DNA of 64,000 nt from the NCBI RefSeq assembly GCF_025960875.1, contig NZ_JAODLR010000001.1, forward strand, positions 310,001-374,000, written 5' to 3'. Each line of letters begins with the position of its first letter. Positions within the stretch are counted from its first letter, which is position 1. The notes beneath the pieces were generated by a model. It was not told the DNA's origin, did not search any database, and saw only the letters and a program-made list of their open reading frames with translations. This document shows, one piece after another, positions 31,961-41,476 of this stretch. This stretch comes from Crystallibacter permensis (GTDB taxonomy: Bacteria; Actinomycetota; Actinomycetes; Actinomycetales; Micrococcaceae). A program made the translations under genes and the position numbers.

Positions 31961-33463
31961 ATGGTTCACCTTTTTGGCTCGGCAAGTAATCCCGAGACGT
32001 CCGCCCTGCCGTTGCCCGAAGTTGTTGTCGAACTGGGTCGGCTTTTTGTTGACGCTGGGCACGAGCTCTCCCTGGTCGGCGGGCCGGTGCGAGATCTCTT
32101 TTTGGGCCGCGTGTCGCCGGACCTGGATTTCACCACGGATGCGGATCCGGACGCCACCATCGCCGTCATCCGCAAGTGGTGCGACAACTTCTGGGAAATC
32201 GGCCGGGCCTTCGGCACCATCGGCCTGCGCAAGGGCGAGCACACCATCGAGATCACCACGTACCGTGCCGAGGCCTACGATCCGGATTCCCGCAAGCCCG
32301 TGGTCGCCTTCGGCAAGTCGCTTGAGGACGATCTATTCCGCCGCGACTTCACCATGAACGCCATGGCGCTGCGACTGCCGTCGCTGGAACTGGTCGATCC
32401 CTACGGCGGCGTCAAGGACCTGCACGCAGGCGTGGTGCGCACCCCCGGTGAGCCCTCGGCGTCGTTCTCCGATGATCCGCTGCGCATGATGCGCGCCGCC
32501 CGCTTCGCTTCCCAACTCAACGTCACGGTGGCGGACGAGGTACGCGCGGCGATGACGGATATGGCCGAGCGGATCGAGATCATTTCGGCCGAGCGGGTGC
32601 GTGACGAGCTGACCAAACTGATCAACGGCAAGGACCCGCGGACCGGCGTGGATCTGCTGGTTGAAACCGGTCTGGCCGAATACGTACTGCCCGAGGTCTC
32701 GGCGCTGAAGCTGGAAATCGATGAACACCACCGGCACAAGGACGTCTACCAGCACTCGCTGACCGTGTTGGCGCAGGCTTGCGAACTGGAAACCGACGAC
32801 GACGGCCCCGTGCCGGCTCCGGACTTCGTCCTGCGGTTTGCTGCCCTCATGCACGACGTCGGCAAACCGGCTACGCGCCGGTTCGAACCTTCCGGCGCGG
32901 TCAGTTTCCGCCACCATGAAGTGGTCGGTGCCAAGCTGGTTGCCAAGCGGATGAAGAAGCTGCGCTTCGACAACGACACCATCAAAGCCGTGGCGCGCCT
33001 GGTGGAACTGCACATGCGCTTCTATGGTTACGGCGAGGCCGGCTGGACCGATTCCGCCGTGCGCCGCTATGTCAACGACGCAGGCCCCTTGCTGGAACGG
33101 CTGCACCGGTTGACCCGCTCGGACGTCACTACCCGGAACCGGCGTAAGGCGGAGCGGCTCGCGTTCGCCTACGACGATCTGGAACAGCGCATCGCCGACC
33201 TGCAGGAACAGGAACAGATGAATGCCGTCCGTCCGGATCTGGATGGACAGCAGATCATGGCCTTGCTGGGCATCAAACCCGGGCCTGTGGTGGGCCGCGC
33301 CTACAAGTTCTTGTTGGAAGAGCGGCTGGAGAACGGGCCGCAGGATGCTGAGGTCGCGGAACGGACACTACGGGCCTGGTGGGCGGAGCAGCCCGAGGCA
33401 TCCAGCGACAGTACCAAAATCGCTGATGCTACTGATACCGCTTCAACAAAGGGTCTGTCATGA
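31961..33463 (+). CDS. cca: CCA tRNA nucleotidyltransferase
   Basis: This enzyme adds or repairs the 3' CCA of tRNAs, needed here because the two tRNA genes in this window do not encode CCA. The nucleotidyltransferase signature LVGGPVRDLFLG is followed by the metal-binding DLDFTTD. An HD domain follows (HHRHKDVYQHSLTV and ALMHDVGKP). The 500-residue length matches actinobacterial class II enzymes. It diverges from the NUDIX gene and overlaps the next gene by four bases. Confidence 0.95.
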   Translation: MVHLFGSASNPETSALPLPEVVVELGRLFVDAGHELSLVGGPVRDLFLGRVSPDLDFTTDADPDATIAVIRKWCDNFWEIGRAFGTIGLRKGEHTIEITTYRAEAYDPDSRKPVVAFGKSLEDDLFRRDFTMNAMALRLPSLELVDPYGGVKDLHAGVVRTPGEPSASFSDDPLRMMRAARFASQLNVTVADEVRAAMTDMAERIEIISAERVRDELTKLINGKDPRTGVDLLVETGLAEYVLPEVSALKLEIDEHHRHKDVYQHSLTVLAQACELETDDDGPVPAPDFVLRFAALMHDVGKPATRRFEPSGAVSFRHHEVVGAKLVAKRMKKLRFDNDTIKAVARLVELHMRFYGYGEAGWTDSAVRRYVNDAGPLLERLHRLTRSDVTTRNRRKAERLAFAYDDLEQRIADLQEQEQMNAVRPDLDGQQIMALLGIKPGPVVGRAYKFLLEERLENGPQDAEVAERTLRAWWAEQPEASSDSTKIADATDTASTKGLS

Positions 33464-34098
33464 CCGAAGAAACTGATGCGCATGACTTCCCCAAACTATG
33501 GCTGGTGCGGCATGGCGAAACCAAATGGTCGAAAAACCATCAGTACACAGGACTGACCGACCTGGAACTGACTGACGAGGGCGTGGCGCAGGCCGTCGCA
33601 GCGGGACGCAAGCTGACAGGTATAAACTTTGCTTCAGTCCTGACCTCCCCTTTGGAGCGGGCGCGGAGGACCGCTGAACTGGCCGGCTTCCCCGATGCTG
33701 AGGTCGTTCCGTATGCCCACGAGTGGGACTATGGGGACTACGAGGGCCAGCGCAGCGTCGACATCCGCAAGAAGGATCCTTCCTACCTGATCTGGACCCA
33801 TGGCGTGGTGCGAGGGGAGACGCTGCAGCAGGTGTCGGACCGGGCCGACCACGTCATAGCCAAAGTACTTGACACTCCTGATGCTGCTCCGTTTTCCGGG
33901 AGCAAGCCGGATTCGCCGTCGTCATTGCAGCAAAGGAACGTGCTGCTGGTGGCACACGGGCATTTCCTGCGCGTTCTCGCCGCACGCTGGCTCCAACTGG
34001 AGCCGATCGAGGGCCGCCGTTTTGTCCTGGAGACTGCGGCAGTCTGCAATCTAGGGTGGGACAAGAAGACGCCGGCTGTTACCGGCTGGAATATTTAG
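33460..34098 (+). CDS. Histidine phosphatase family protein
   Basis: The 212-residue protein has the catalytic RHGETKWS motif at about residues 18-25 and the second histidine in AHGHFLRVLA. The acidic HEWDYGDYEG segment lies between. This is the phosphoglycerate mutase-like fold; members include acid phosphatases and mutases, and the substrate cannot be read. The start overlaps the cca stop by four bases, so the two are translationally coupled. The 3' end overlaps the convergent DUF418 gene by 20 bases. Confidence 0.9.
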   Translation: MTEETDAHDFPKLWLVRHGETKWSKNHQYTGLTDLELTDEGVAQAVAAGRKLTGINFASVLTSPLERARRTAELAGFPDAEVVPYAHEWDYGDYEGQRSVDIRKKDPSYLIWTHGVVRGETLQQVSDRADHVIAKVLDTPDAAPFSGSKPDSPSSLQQRNVLLVAHGHFLRVLAARWLQLEPIEGRRFVLETAAVCNLGWDKKTPAVTGWNI

Positions 34099-35302
34099 GT
34101 GCCGAACCCAAAGTCGGTTGGCGCCAGTAGGTCGCGCTGCGCAGCAGAGCTTCCATCGGGCCGTAGCGGAACTTCCTGACCCACCAGTAGCTGAGCAGCA
34201 ACTGTGCCAGGAAGATCAGTGCGGCAATGCCGAGCACGCCGAGCGGCGGCACCTGATTGGTCAGTCCGAGGCCGAAGCCGGTGAACAGCAGAACCATCAG
34301 GACCGACTGCCCGAGGTAGTTGGACAGCGCCAGCTGGCCCGCCGGCGCCAGCGCATTGCGCACCGACCGGCCTGGCCGGGTGCGGAACAGCAGAAGCAGC
34401 AGCCCAATGTAGCCCGCCGTCAGCAGCGGCCCGGTCAGGGTCGAGATGCCGAAGCCGACGACTTGAAGACCCATGCCGCCGACGTAATTGACGAAGTACC
34501 CCTGCAGCAGAGCTGCGGCCAGTCCGATCGGGAGGGCGATGCCGACCAGCATCATCAGGGTGCGGCGGGAGAGGCCCCGCTCAATGAGCCTGTTCTTGGC
34601 ACATGCCAGCCCGGCGTAGAACGCACCGAGCGCGATGGGGCCCTGCAGGAACAGGGCGTTGACCAGCGTCATTGGATACAGCGAGATGTTCTGCGCCAGG
34701 ATGGCTGCCGGGGTTCCGGCAAGGTCGAAGGCAGGAGGCACAGTTTGAAGGTCGGCCTGTCCGATCGTCGGCTCTACGGCTGCCGTCAGCAGGCCCATCA
34801 GCAGAATGAGCAGGCCCATGGCGCCGATGAGGATGCCTGCGGCAACGACGGCAGCCCGGGCGGAGATCATGCGGGTGCCCAGCAGGACAAGGCCGACTAA
34901 TCCGTAGGTCAGCAGGATGTCGCCGTGGAACAGGAACAGCCCGTGGAAGAGGCCGATGATGATCAGGCTGGCAGCACGGCGCAGCGTGCGGGGCACCTCG
35001 GACTGTCCGGCGGATGCCGCGGAGGCCCACTGGAGGACAAAGCTGTAGCCGAAGAGGAACGAGAACAGGATATAGAACTTGGCTTCGAAGAAAACGCTGA
35101 CGGCAAATTTGACTGCCACATCCTGCGCAGACTGGAAATCCGGATTGGGATTGCCCGTCATGACAAAGGGATCCGCGAAGAACCAGATATTGACGCAGAG
35201 AATGCCCAGCAGCGCGAAGGCTCTCAGGGCATCCAATTCAATGACGCGTGATGCCGTGAGCCTGGCATCCGGAGCGGTGCTGTGGGGGACTGCGTTGTTC
35301 AT
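34079..35302 (-). CDS. DUF418 multi-pass membrane protein
   Basis: This 407-residue membrane protein begins with the conserved ELDALRAFALLGILCVNIW, typical of the YeiB/DUF418 family. About ten hydrophobic segments follow, then the C-terminal DUF418 part with QLALSNYLGQSVLMVLLF and a final YGPMEALLRSATYW. The family is related to acyltransferase 3 membrane enzymes and is often called a predicted transporter. The gene has no close operon partner. The function is unknown. Confidence 0.85.
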   Translation of the reverse strand: MNNAVPHSTAPDARLTASRVIELDALRAFALLGILCVNIWFFADPFVMTGNPNPDFQSAQDVAVKFAVSVFFEAKFYILFSFLFGYSFVLQWASAASAGQSEVPRTLRRAASLIIIGLFHGLFLFHGDILLTYGLVGLVLLGTRMISARAAVVAAGILIGAMGLLILLMGLLTAAVEPTIGQADLQTVPPAFDLAGTPAAILAQNISLYPMTLVNALFLQGPIALGAFYAGLACAKNRLIERGLSRRTLMMLVGIALPIGLAAALLQGYFVNYVGGMGLQVVGFGISTLTGPLLTAGYIGLLLLLFRTRPGRSVRNALAPAGQLALSNYLGQSVLMVLLFTGFGLGLTNQVPPLGVLGIAALIFLAQLLLSYWWVRKFRYGPMEALLRSATYWRQPTLGSAPKYSSR

Positions 35303-35615
35303 CCTGATTCTGCTCCATCGGTGCGACGTGGCTTGTCTCTGCGGCCAGTCTATTAATGGATCAACCGGTGATAGTCCATCTTGCGATGTATTTTCTAGCC
35401 ATAGCGCCTGAGTTGAACGCCGACGTCGTAATTGGTCGGCGTGTTGAAGGAAACACGCCGCTGAAAAAGAAGTTCCTGAAGAAAGTTCCCAAAGAAGCTG
35501 GTCAAATCAGACACTTCATGGGTATGTTAAATGAGTCCGATTGATCTTTCTCAATCACGAGTTCATGTCGGACATTGTCTCTATTGGCGCACTAGATGAA
35601 AGGGAGGTGGGTTCC
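35303..35615. other. Intergenic region before a small-gene group
   Basis: Divergent spacer upstream of the DUF418 gene. It holds an inverted repeat (AACGCCGAC at 35415-35423 with GTCGGCGTGTT near 35437-35447). An open frame of 62 codons (35356-35544) has no ribosome site and is not called. The last bases (GGGAGGT near 35602-35608) are the ribosome site of the following 24-residue ORF. Confidence 0.4.
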
Positions 35616-35690
35616 GTGAATATTTTCAAGACGCTCGGCGGCGTATTTGCTGCCAAAGTCCGCCCCGCCTCCGCCATTTCTGCGCACTAG
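35616..35690 (+). CDS. Small 24-residue peptide
   Basis: GTG at 35616 is preceded by GGGAGGT eight bases away, a near-ideal ribosome site. The product starts MNIFKTLGGVFAAKVRPASA and ends ISAH. It is short, basic and partly amphipathic, with no cysteine. No homologue is recognised. It could be a leader, a secreted peptide or a small membrane-active peptide; the strong ribosome site is the main reason to call it. A spacer of about 277 bases with no clear feature precedes the next gene. Confidence 0.5.
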   Translation: MNIFKTLGGVFAAKVRPASAISAH

Positions 35691-35967
35691 ATTTCAGCTT
35701 CTTGGGCCGGTTTCTGTCTTAAACCGCTTTCCCTAAGAACCATCGTATTTCTACCGCTCCCATGCGCGGAGGCCTCACGTCAATCGTTGAGGACCTTCGC
35801 CATGAGCACCTTCCGCAGTAAGTGTCCACGGGTCCAGCCCGCTGCTTTCTGCATCCCCAAAAACCTTGCATCGCCAAAACGTTCTGGCCGCCAGGACACG
35901 TGACAGGATCACGAGTCCCTTCACGCGGTCAGGTCCCGTTGATAACCCACCGAAAGAGGAAGCACCC

Positions 35968-36396
35968 ATGAAACCGCTGGATTCAGCTGTTTTACCGGCT
36001 CCGGAAAGGTCACTCCGGCCGCCTGAACAAAAGAAGGAATCGGCAGAACCACAGGCTGCCTTGTCCACAGACTCCCCGGCCCTGCCCCGGACGGAATCAC
36101 GGCAGGACGAACAGAGCGAGGGCCAAGGTGAGTTGATTACTGCCGGCAACCTGCGCGACTTGGACGGAACGAACGCGTCCGAATCCTTCGTCGACGACGA
36201 TGTCGCCGTCAGCGAGTCTGCCATCACTGAATACACCATGCCAAACTACCTGGCTCAAAAGGAGGTGAACGCGATGATCCGAAAGCTACGCCAAGGCGCC
36301 TCGCTGTGGAAGCGAATACAGAGTGTGCGTATAGACGAACAGCGGCTGGAACAGGTCCGCGATCAGATGATGAGCAATCAGCAATTGATTCGGTAG
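35968..36396 (+). CDS. Hypothetical protein, 142 residues
   Basis: ATG at 35968 has GAGGAAG six bases upstream. The N-terminal two thirds are Pro/Glu/Ser/Asp-rich and probably disordered, and the last 40 residues are basic and helix-prone. A second perfect ribosome site and ATG lie inside the gene, in frame at 36274, so the C-terminal part may also be made alone. The protein is not recognised. Neighbouring small genes on the same strand suggest an operon-like group. Confidence 0.5.
   Translation: MKPLDSAVLPAPERSLRPPEQKKESAEPQAALSTDSPALPRTESRQDEQSEGQGELITAGNLRDLDGTNASESFVDDDVAVSESAITEYTMPNYLAQKEVNAMIRKLRQGASLWKRIQSVRIDEQRLEQVRDQMMSNQQLIR
36274..36396 (+). CDS. Possible internal product, 40 residues, nested in the 142-residue gene
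   Basis: AAAAGGAGGTGA (36257-36268), almost fully complementary to the 16S anti-Shine-Dalgarno, precedes ATG 36274 by five bases in the same frame. The product begins MIRKLRQGASLWKRIQSVRI and ends SNQQLIR. It is basic with a likely helix. The site would be wasted if only the long form were made. Confidence 0.45.
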   Translation: MIRKLRQGASLWKRIQSVRIDEQRLEQVRDQMMSNQQLIR

Positions 36397-36439
36397 GAAG
36401 CGTTCCATTAAAGCTCATTTATGCTTTCGGGTACGAGAC

Positions 36440-36673
36440 GTGCCCGAAAACACCGCGATGCCGCACAGGCAGAATATCTCCACCGTCATAAAAGACGTTA
36501 GCCAGAGCAAACCGGCCCCGGTAACTGACCGCGTACTTTATCCCGGCGAAGACCGGAAGCGGATCCACGAGGAATACCTCCGGGAAGGCATCGACCTCGC
36601 GGATGAGGTTTACAGCTACCTCATCTCGGACGAAATCCACCGCTACCACTATGGCCGCGCCGATTACCGTTAA
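36440..36673 (+). CDS. Hypothetical protein, about 77 residues
   Basis: The frame from GTG 36440 to TAA 36671-36673 encodes a hydrophilic protein with a helical acidic/basic second half (RKRIHEEYLREGIDLADEVY) and a His/Tyr-rich end (DEIHRYHYGRADYR). The ribosome site is weak, and a start at ATG 36458 is possible. Codon use matches local genes. No family is recognised. It lies 43 bases after the 142-residue gene and converges on the MFS transporter. Confidence 0.5.
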   Translation: MPENTAMPHRQNISTVIKDVSQSKPAPVTDRVLYPGEDRKRIHEEYLREGIDLADEVYSYLISDEIHRYHYGRADYR

Positions 36674-36726
36674 CACGCCAATACGACCGATGACTGAAAC
36701 ACGGCTTCCGTTGCTTCCGTCGGCGC

Positions 36727-38043
36727 CTACCCTGTGTGCTTTCCGGGGCTGACTTCGGGGAGGAAGCGTGCCGCCACAACGCCGACCGACCCCAGTGCGG
36801 CCAGGAACAGCAGTGCCGCGCCCGTGCCGAGTTGCGCGAGGGCACTGCTGATTCCGCCTGTTACCAGGAGCAGGACGCCCATGGCGGTATTCGAGACGGC
36901 GACGTATTCCGTGCGCTGGTCTCCCGTCGCCATGTCCACGACGTAGGTCTTTCGTGCGACCCGGACGCCGACATGGTTCAGCGCCAGGAGGAAGAAAGCT
37001 GCGGGATACAGCCAGCTGGAAGCGGCGGCCGCGGGGATTGCGGTGGCGGCGACGAGGGCAAAAACCACCAGGGAAGATGCGGCGCAGCCCCACATCATCA
37101 GATTCTTGCTGGAACGGTCGGCCAGCCGCCCTGCCAGCCGGCCGCCGAGGATTCCTGCCAGCCCGGAGGCAATGACGAACGGTCCCAGCCCGCTTAAACC
37201 GCCGCTACCGCGTTCTTCCGCCATGGCGACAATGAACGGCGGGCTCAGGGCGGACACCAGCAGCAGTCCGCGCACCCCGACGAACCTGCGGAACGGCTTA
37301 TCTTCCCGCAGCAGGCTCCAGGAGCGCGCGAGCCATCCGCCGTCGTCGTTATTCTCTGCGGGGAATCCGTCGGGTTCCTTGACCCGGGCGAAGACCATTA
37401 GCGCTGCCACCCAGGCGAGGGCGGCGGAAGCAAGAAGGGCGGCCAGCGCGGCCGGGTCCACATCGCCGCCGCCGATGAGCCGGATGCCGAGCCCCACCGT
37501 CACGGCTACGACTCCGGATGCGAAGGCCGCGATCCCGTTGATCTGGCCGCGCTGGCCCGGTGGAATGGTACGGCCCTGAACGTCCTTGGAGGCGATGGAA
37601 GACAACGCGCGGGCAAGCGCGAAGCAGGCCACTTCAAAGAGAATGGCGACACCTGCGGCGGTTCCGGTTCCTACTGCCGCAGTGAACGCCATCGCAGCCA
37701 CGGCGGCGGCTTGTCCGGCCGCCCCCATGATCCAGATCCGCTTGCGCTGCCGGTGGCTGCGCACCCAAGGAGCCAGGGCTGCCTGCGGCAGCATCGAGCC
37801 CGACTCGCGGACGGGGACGAGGAGCCCGATGATCCATGACGGAGCGCCGATGGAGGCGACCAGCCAGGCCAGTACCGTCGAGGCGTTGACGACCTGATCG
37901 CCGGCATTTTGCAAGGCGTGGGCGACAATGAGGCGGAGGCCGTTTCCCGGCACGTTCCGACGGACATCTTCGGGCAGGCGCGCCAGCGCGTCCAAGTCCG
38001 GTTTGACCATCCGGCCGTAAATCTTCGTTGCTGCCTGTCCCAT
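36727..38043 (-). CDS. MFS transporter
   Basis: The 438-residue protein has about 12 hydrophobic segments split by a central hydrophilic loop containing the local insertion ENNDDGG. The N-terminal segment includes an unusually long soluble lead (about 35 residues) before the first helix. The MFS assignment rests on topology and on the cytoplasmic loop RSHRQRKRIWIMG between helices 2 and 3. The substrate is unknown. It stands alone between the small-gene group and another small acidic ORF. Confidence 0.75.
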   Translation of the reverse strand: MGQAATKIYGRMVKPDLDALARLPEDVRRNVPGNGLRLIVAHALQNAGDQVVNASTVLAWLVASIGAPSWIIGLLVPVRESGSMLPQAALAPWVRSHRQRKRIWIMGAAGQAAAVAAMAFTAAVGTGTAAGVAILFEVACFALARALSSIASKDVQGRTIPPGQRGQINGIAAFASGVVAVTVGLGIRLIGGGDVDPAALAALLASAALAWVAALMVFARVKEPDGFPAENNDDGGWLARSWSLLREDKPFRRFVGVRGLLLVSALSPPFIVAMAEERGSGGLSGLGPFVIASGLAGILGGRLAGRLADRSSKNLMMWGCAASSLVVFALVAATAIPAAAASSWLYPAAFFLLALNHVGVRVARKTYVVDMATGDQRTEYVAVSNTAMGVLLLVTGGISSALAQLGTGAALLFLAALGSVGVVAARFLPEVSPGKHTG

Positions 38044-38083
38044 CCGGGATCAGCCGTCCGCACCGCTCAGCTGCTGGTTCGCA

Positions 38084-38260
38084 TCACGCGCCGTCCGTCT
38101 CCGGGCGTGATTCGGACGCGGCTTCCGGATCGGAGTCCGTCTCTGGTTCGGGAGGCAACGCGCCGCCCTCGCCCTTCCACCGGTGCAGCTGCTTGTCTGG
38201 TACTTCATCCATGTCAATCTTCCGGGCTTTGTCCTGGTCGCCTTCCATTGACTTGTCCAT
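38084..38260 (-). CDS. Small acidic hypothetical protein
   Basis: The 58-residue ORF begins MDKSMEGDQDKARKIDMDEV and ends in an acidic Glu/Ser/Asp/Pro tail. It is hydrophilic and predicted disordered. It lies 40 bases upstream of the MFS gene on the same strand and may be co-transcribed. The ribosome site is poor and the frame could start upstream, so the call is tentative. No family is recognised. Confidence 0.45.
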   Translation of the reverse strand: MDKSMEGDQDKARKIDMDEVPDKQLHRWKGEGGALPPEPETDSDPEAASESRPETDGA

Positions 38261-38327
38261 GCTCAAACTGTAAGCCGACCACCGTGCACCGGCAAGGCGC
38301 TCCCGGGCAGCCCGTGCGGCAGGAACC

Positions 38328-38465
38328 GTGGTCACCGACGGCTACGCCGGGCAGAATGACCAGGCGCATGAGGCGACCTTGAATCTGCTGGAACTTCTGT
38401 CGCCGATGGTTCGGCTGGCAACAAGCCCCGAGATGATCGCTCAGCGGGAGGAAACTGCCGCCTGA
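38328..38465 (+). CDS. Possible small ORF, 45 residues
   Basis: GTG 38328 is preceded by AGGAA. The product begins MVTDGYAGQNDQAHEATLNL and continues as a helix-prone peptide. It could be a real small gene or the end of a lost larger one. No homologue is recognised, and it lies beside insertion-sequence debris. Confidence 0.3.
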   Translation: MVTDGYAGQNDQAHEATLNLLELLSPMVRLATSPEMIAQREETAA

Positions 38466-38618
38466 CGTGCTCCTTCAGCTTCACGAATCCGGGCTGACCT
38501 ATATGATGTGCACCTTCCCACGCGGTTCATCCAGTCGCTAAGGATCGCGAGGTCTTGCCGTTGCCAGCCACCCTGCCCTGGCTTCTGGGCATCGCGCCCG
38601 TTTTAGTCGAAGTTACGT

Positions 38619-38663
38619 AGGGCTGATTGCTCTGGTTCCCTTTGGTTCCAGGCGATCAGCCCT
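38619..38663 (+). terminator. Hairpin, possible terminator
   Basis: AGGGCTGATTGC (38619-38630) pairs with GCGATCAGCCCT (38652-38663), one mismatch, followed by CTTTTGT. It lies between the small ORF and the IS remnant. Confidence 0.5.
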
Positions 38664-38737
38664 CTTTTGTGCCACTGTTTGTAGTCACTAAATTACGGTG
38701 TGTCGTACCGTCGTTGCGCCTGGTCCGGGAGCATGGC

Positions 38738-39128
38738 ATGGCGAAGACGCAGCATGCAGTGCATGTAGCCCGGACGAATGCACGGCGGGTGAACAAGACC
38801 GTGGACACCGTCGAGGACGAATCGGTGTTGCTGCGCCGTTCCTACGCGACGGGGCAAGGTCAAGCATGAGACGCTGGTCAACCTCGCGGCGCTGTCGGAG
38901 CAGGCGGTCGAGGACCTGCGTGCCTCACTGGCCGGCAAGACCTTCATCGAGGCCACCGCCGGCATGGAGATCGCCCGGTCGCTGCCGGCCGGGTACGTCG
39001 GCGTCACGGCCGGATGGGCGGCGGCCTGGGATTCGAGAAGATGCTCGGCCCGGTCTGGCGGGAACGCGACGTCGCGATGGCCCTGATCACCGCCCGGGTC
39101 TGCGCGCTGGCACCCGGGCAGCCTTTTC
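38738..39128 (+). pseudogene. IS1634-type transposase remnant (N-terminal)
   Basis: ATG 38738 starts MAKTQHAVHVA and reaches LLRRSYATG, then shifts frame and continues as KHETLVNLAALSEQAVEDL, GKTFIEATAGMEIARSLP and VAMALITARVCALAPG in other frames. This is the N-terminal pattern of IS1634-like transposases (RRSYRDGGKVKHETL). At least two frameshifts are needed and the catalytic domain is missing. A related remnant lies at 60.2-60.6 kb on the other strand. Confidence 0.75.
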
Positions 39129-39262
39129 GAGGGCGGGGTATCTGGGAATCTGAGGATCCAGTGCTTATAGGGACTTAATGTCATCCTCCCGGCGAGAACT
39201 CTCTGGGGTCCAGGAGTTGTCGCCGGGCGGATGGTGTTTTTGGTGCAGGTGGTTCGGACCTT

Positions 39263-39643
39263 TCAGTCTCTGCGGACCTTGCTGGGGTCGACGTTCCGGG
39301 CGGCGAAGATCAGCAGGCCGGAGGCCAGGATGGGGAGGACGCCCCACCATAGACTGGCGTTGATCCAGCCAGCTCCGGCGGCGAGGGTGGCGGTGATCAG
39401 CACGCCGCCGATGATCGCCCCGACTTGGCCGGAGGCGTTGATGATCGAGTTGCCCGTTGCCCGGGTGTGGACGGGGAAGCTCTCGCCGGTGAAGAAGAGC
39501 CCGGTGAAGAAGAGCAGGGCGGAGAAGGGGCCGATGAGGAAGAACAGCCCGGCACTATACAGCGCGATGATGAGCGGGAAGTTCCCGTTCGGTGCTTGGA
39601 GCAGGACTGGCCCGGATACTCTTTCGCCTGAATCAGCGATCAC
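39263..39643 (-). pseudogene. MFS transporter fragment (C-terminal)
   Basis: About 110 residues with four hydrophobic segments, ending in GLLIFAARNVDPSKVRRD, resemble the last helices of an MFS permease (PVHTRATGNSIINASGQVGAIIGG). The N-terminal two thirds are missing: the upstream side runs directly into the promoter region of the formate-THF ligase gene. Truncation, possibly tied to the adjacent IS debris, is likely. Confidence 0.65.
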
Positions 39644-39706
39644 AAAACGGGGTTCGACTGGTACGTTGGCTCCATAGATGCCGCAAGCTGATGGAAGAGG
39701 ACAAAG

Positions 39707-41395
39707 ATGTCTGCAGCCTCCCCCTTGACCGATCTTGAAATTGCCCGCCGGGCCACGCTGAGGCCCATCATGGACATAGCTCTGGCAGCCGGAATCCGGC
39801 GCGAGGCCGTGGAGCTGTACGGCAATTACAAAGCCAAGATCGATCCGGCCAAGCTAGCCGAGGACCAGGCGGAGCCGGGCGGGCAGGTGGTGCTGGTCAG
39901 CGCCATGTCGCCCACGCCGGCTGGCGAGGGCAAGTCAACGGTGACCGTCGGCTTGGGGGATGCACTGGCCAAGGCCGGGCACAAGACGATGATCGCGTTG
40001 CGCGAGCCGTCCTTGGGGCCGATCCTCGGGATGAAAGGCGGCGCGACCGGCGGCGGCTACTCCCAGGTGCTGCCGATGGACGACATCAATCTCCATTTCA
40101 CCGGCGACTTCCACGCCATCACCTCAGCCAACAACGCCCTGATGGCCCTGGTGGACAACCACATATTCCAAGGCAATGCCCTCGGGATCGACCCCCGGCG
40201 CATCCCCTTCAAGCGCGTTGTCGACATGAATGACCGAACGCTGCGGCAGATCGTCGTCGGGCTTGGCGGCCCGAGCCAGGGTGTGCCGCGCGAGGACGGT
40301 TTCGACATTACGGTGGCTTCCGAGGTGATGGCGGTGTTCTGCCTATCCACGGATCTGAAGGACCTGAAACGGCGGCTGGCCCGCATCACCTTCGGCTACA
40401 CCTACGACAAAAAGCCCGTGACCGCAGGGGATCTGGGTGCCGAAGGTGCCATGACGATGCTACTCAAGGACGCCGTCAAGCCGAACCTCGTGCAAACCAT
40501 CGCCGGCACGCCCGCGCTGGTCCATGGGGGGCCGTTCGCCAACATCGCGCACGGCTGCAACTCCGTTATCGCCACGCAGACCGCCCGGCGGCTGGCCGAC
40601 ATCGTGGTCACCGAGGCGGGTTTCGGCTCGGACCTCGGTGCCGAAAAGTTCATGGACATCAAGGCGCGGGCTGCGGGTTTTGCGCCGTCGGCCATTGTTG
40701 TCGTTGCTACTGTCCGCGCGCTCAAAATGCATGGCGGCGTAGCCAAGGAGAACCTCTCGACGCCGGATACCGCGGCCCTGCAGGAGGGGCTGGTGAACCT
40801 GGAGCGCCATGTGGATAATGCGGCGAAGTTCGGGGTGACGCCGGTCGTCGCGATCAACAAGTTCACGAGCGACTCACAGGCGGAACTGGACGCGATTCTC
40901 GAGTGGTGCCGGCGGAAGGGCGTCGAGGCGGCCGTTGCCGATGTGTGGGGCGAAGGCGGCGGCGGGACCGGCGGCGACGAACTGGCAGCCAAGGTTGCGC
41001 GTGCGGTTGAGACGCCGCAGAATTTCTCGCAACTCTACGACCTGGACCTCGCCGTCGAGAAAAAGATCGAGACCATCGCCCAGCAGATCTACGGCGCCGA
41101 CCACGTGGAATTCGCGATTCCGGCCAAGCGGCGGCTCGCGGAGATCGAGGCCAACGGCTGGGGCCGGCTGCCGGTCTGCATGGCCAAGACCCAGTACTCC
41201 TTCACCGACGATCCGTCCCGGCTTGGGGCCCCGTCCGGCTTCACCATCACCGTCCGGGACCTCATTCCGAAGACCGGCGCCGGCTTTATCGTCGCCCTGA
41301 CGGGCGCGGTCATGACCATGCCCGGCCTGCCCCCGCAGCCGGCCGCGATGCGGATGGATGTGAACGACGACGGCGAAATCACCGGCCTCTTCTAG
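39707..41395 (+). CDS. fhs: Formate-tetrahydrofolate ligase
   Basis: This enzyme makes 10-formyltetrahydrofolate from formate, THF and ATP, feeding purine synthesis and C1 metabolism. The 562-residue protein has the P-loop [19 protein letters not shown] near residues 70-85, the [20 protein letters not shown] signature, and the typical C-terminus ending in [15 protein letters not shown]. The gene is intact and stands alone, with remnants upstream. No folate riboswitch was seen. Confidence 0.95.
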   Translation: MSAASPLTDLEIARRATLRPIMDIALAAGIRREAVELYGNYKAKIDPAKLAEDQAEPGGQVVLVSAMSPTPAGEGKSTVTVGLGDALAKAGHKTMIALREPSLGPILGMKGGATGGGYSQVLPMDDINLHFTGDFHAITSANNALMALVDNHIFQGNALGIDPRRIPFKRVVDMNDRTLRQIVVGLGGPSQGVPREDGFDITVASEVMAVFCLSTDLKDLKRRLARITFGYTYDKKPVTAGDLGAEGAMTMLLKDAVKPNLVQTIAGTPALVHGGPFANIAHGCNSVIATQTARRLADIVVTEAGFGSDLGAEKFMDIKARAAGFAPSAIVVVATVRALKMHGGVAKENLSTPDTAALQEGLVNLERHVDNAAKFGVTPVVAINKFTSDSQAELDAILEWCRRKGVEAAVADVWGEGGGGTGGDELAAKVARAVETPQNFSQLYDLDLAVEKKIETIAQQIYGADHVEFAIPAKRRLAEIEANGWGRLPVCMAKTQYSFTDDPSRLGAPSGFTITVRDLIPKTGAGFIVALTGAVMTMPGLPPQPAAMRMDVNDDGEITGLF

Positions 41396-41476
41396 GTCAG
41401 CGAGGACGTCTCGGCGTCGGGTGGCCGCAGATGGGGCGGCGGCAGGTCAGGCGCCCTGCGGATTCGCGCGGGCTAA

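Noticed and set aside
35356-35544. 62-codon frame upstream of the small peptide gene
   Set aside because: No ribosome site and no recognisable pattern; the inverted repeat within it suggests regulatory DNA instead.
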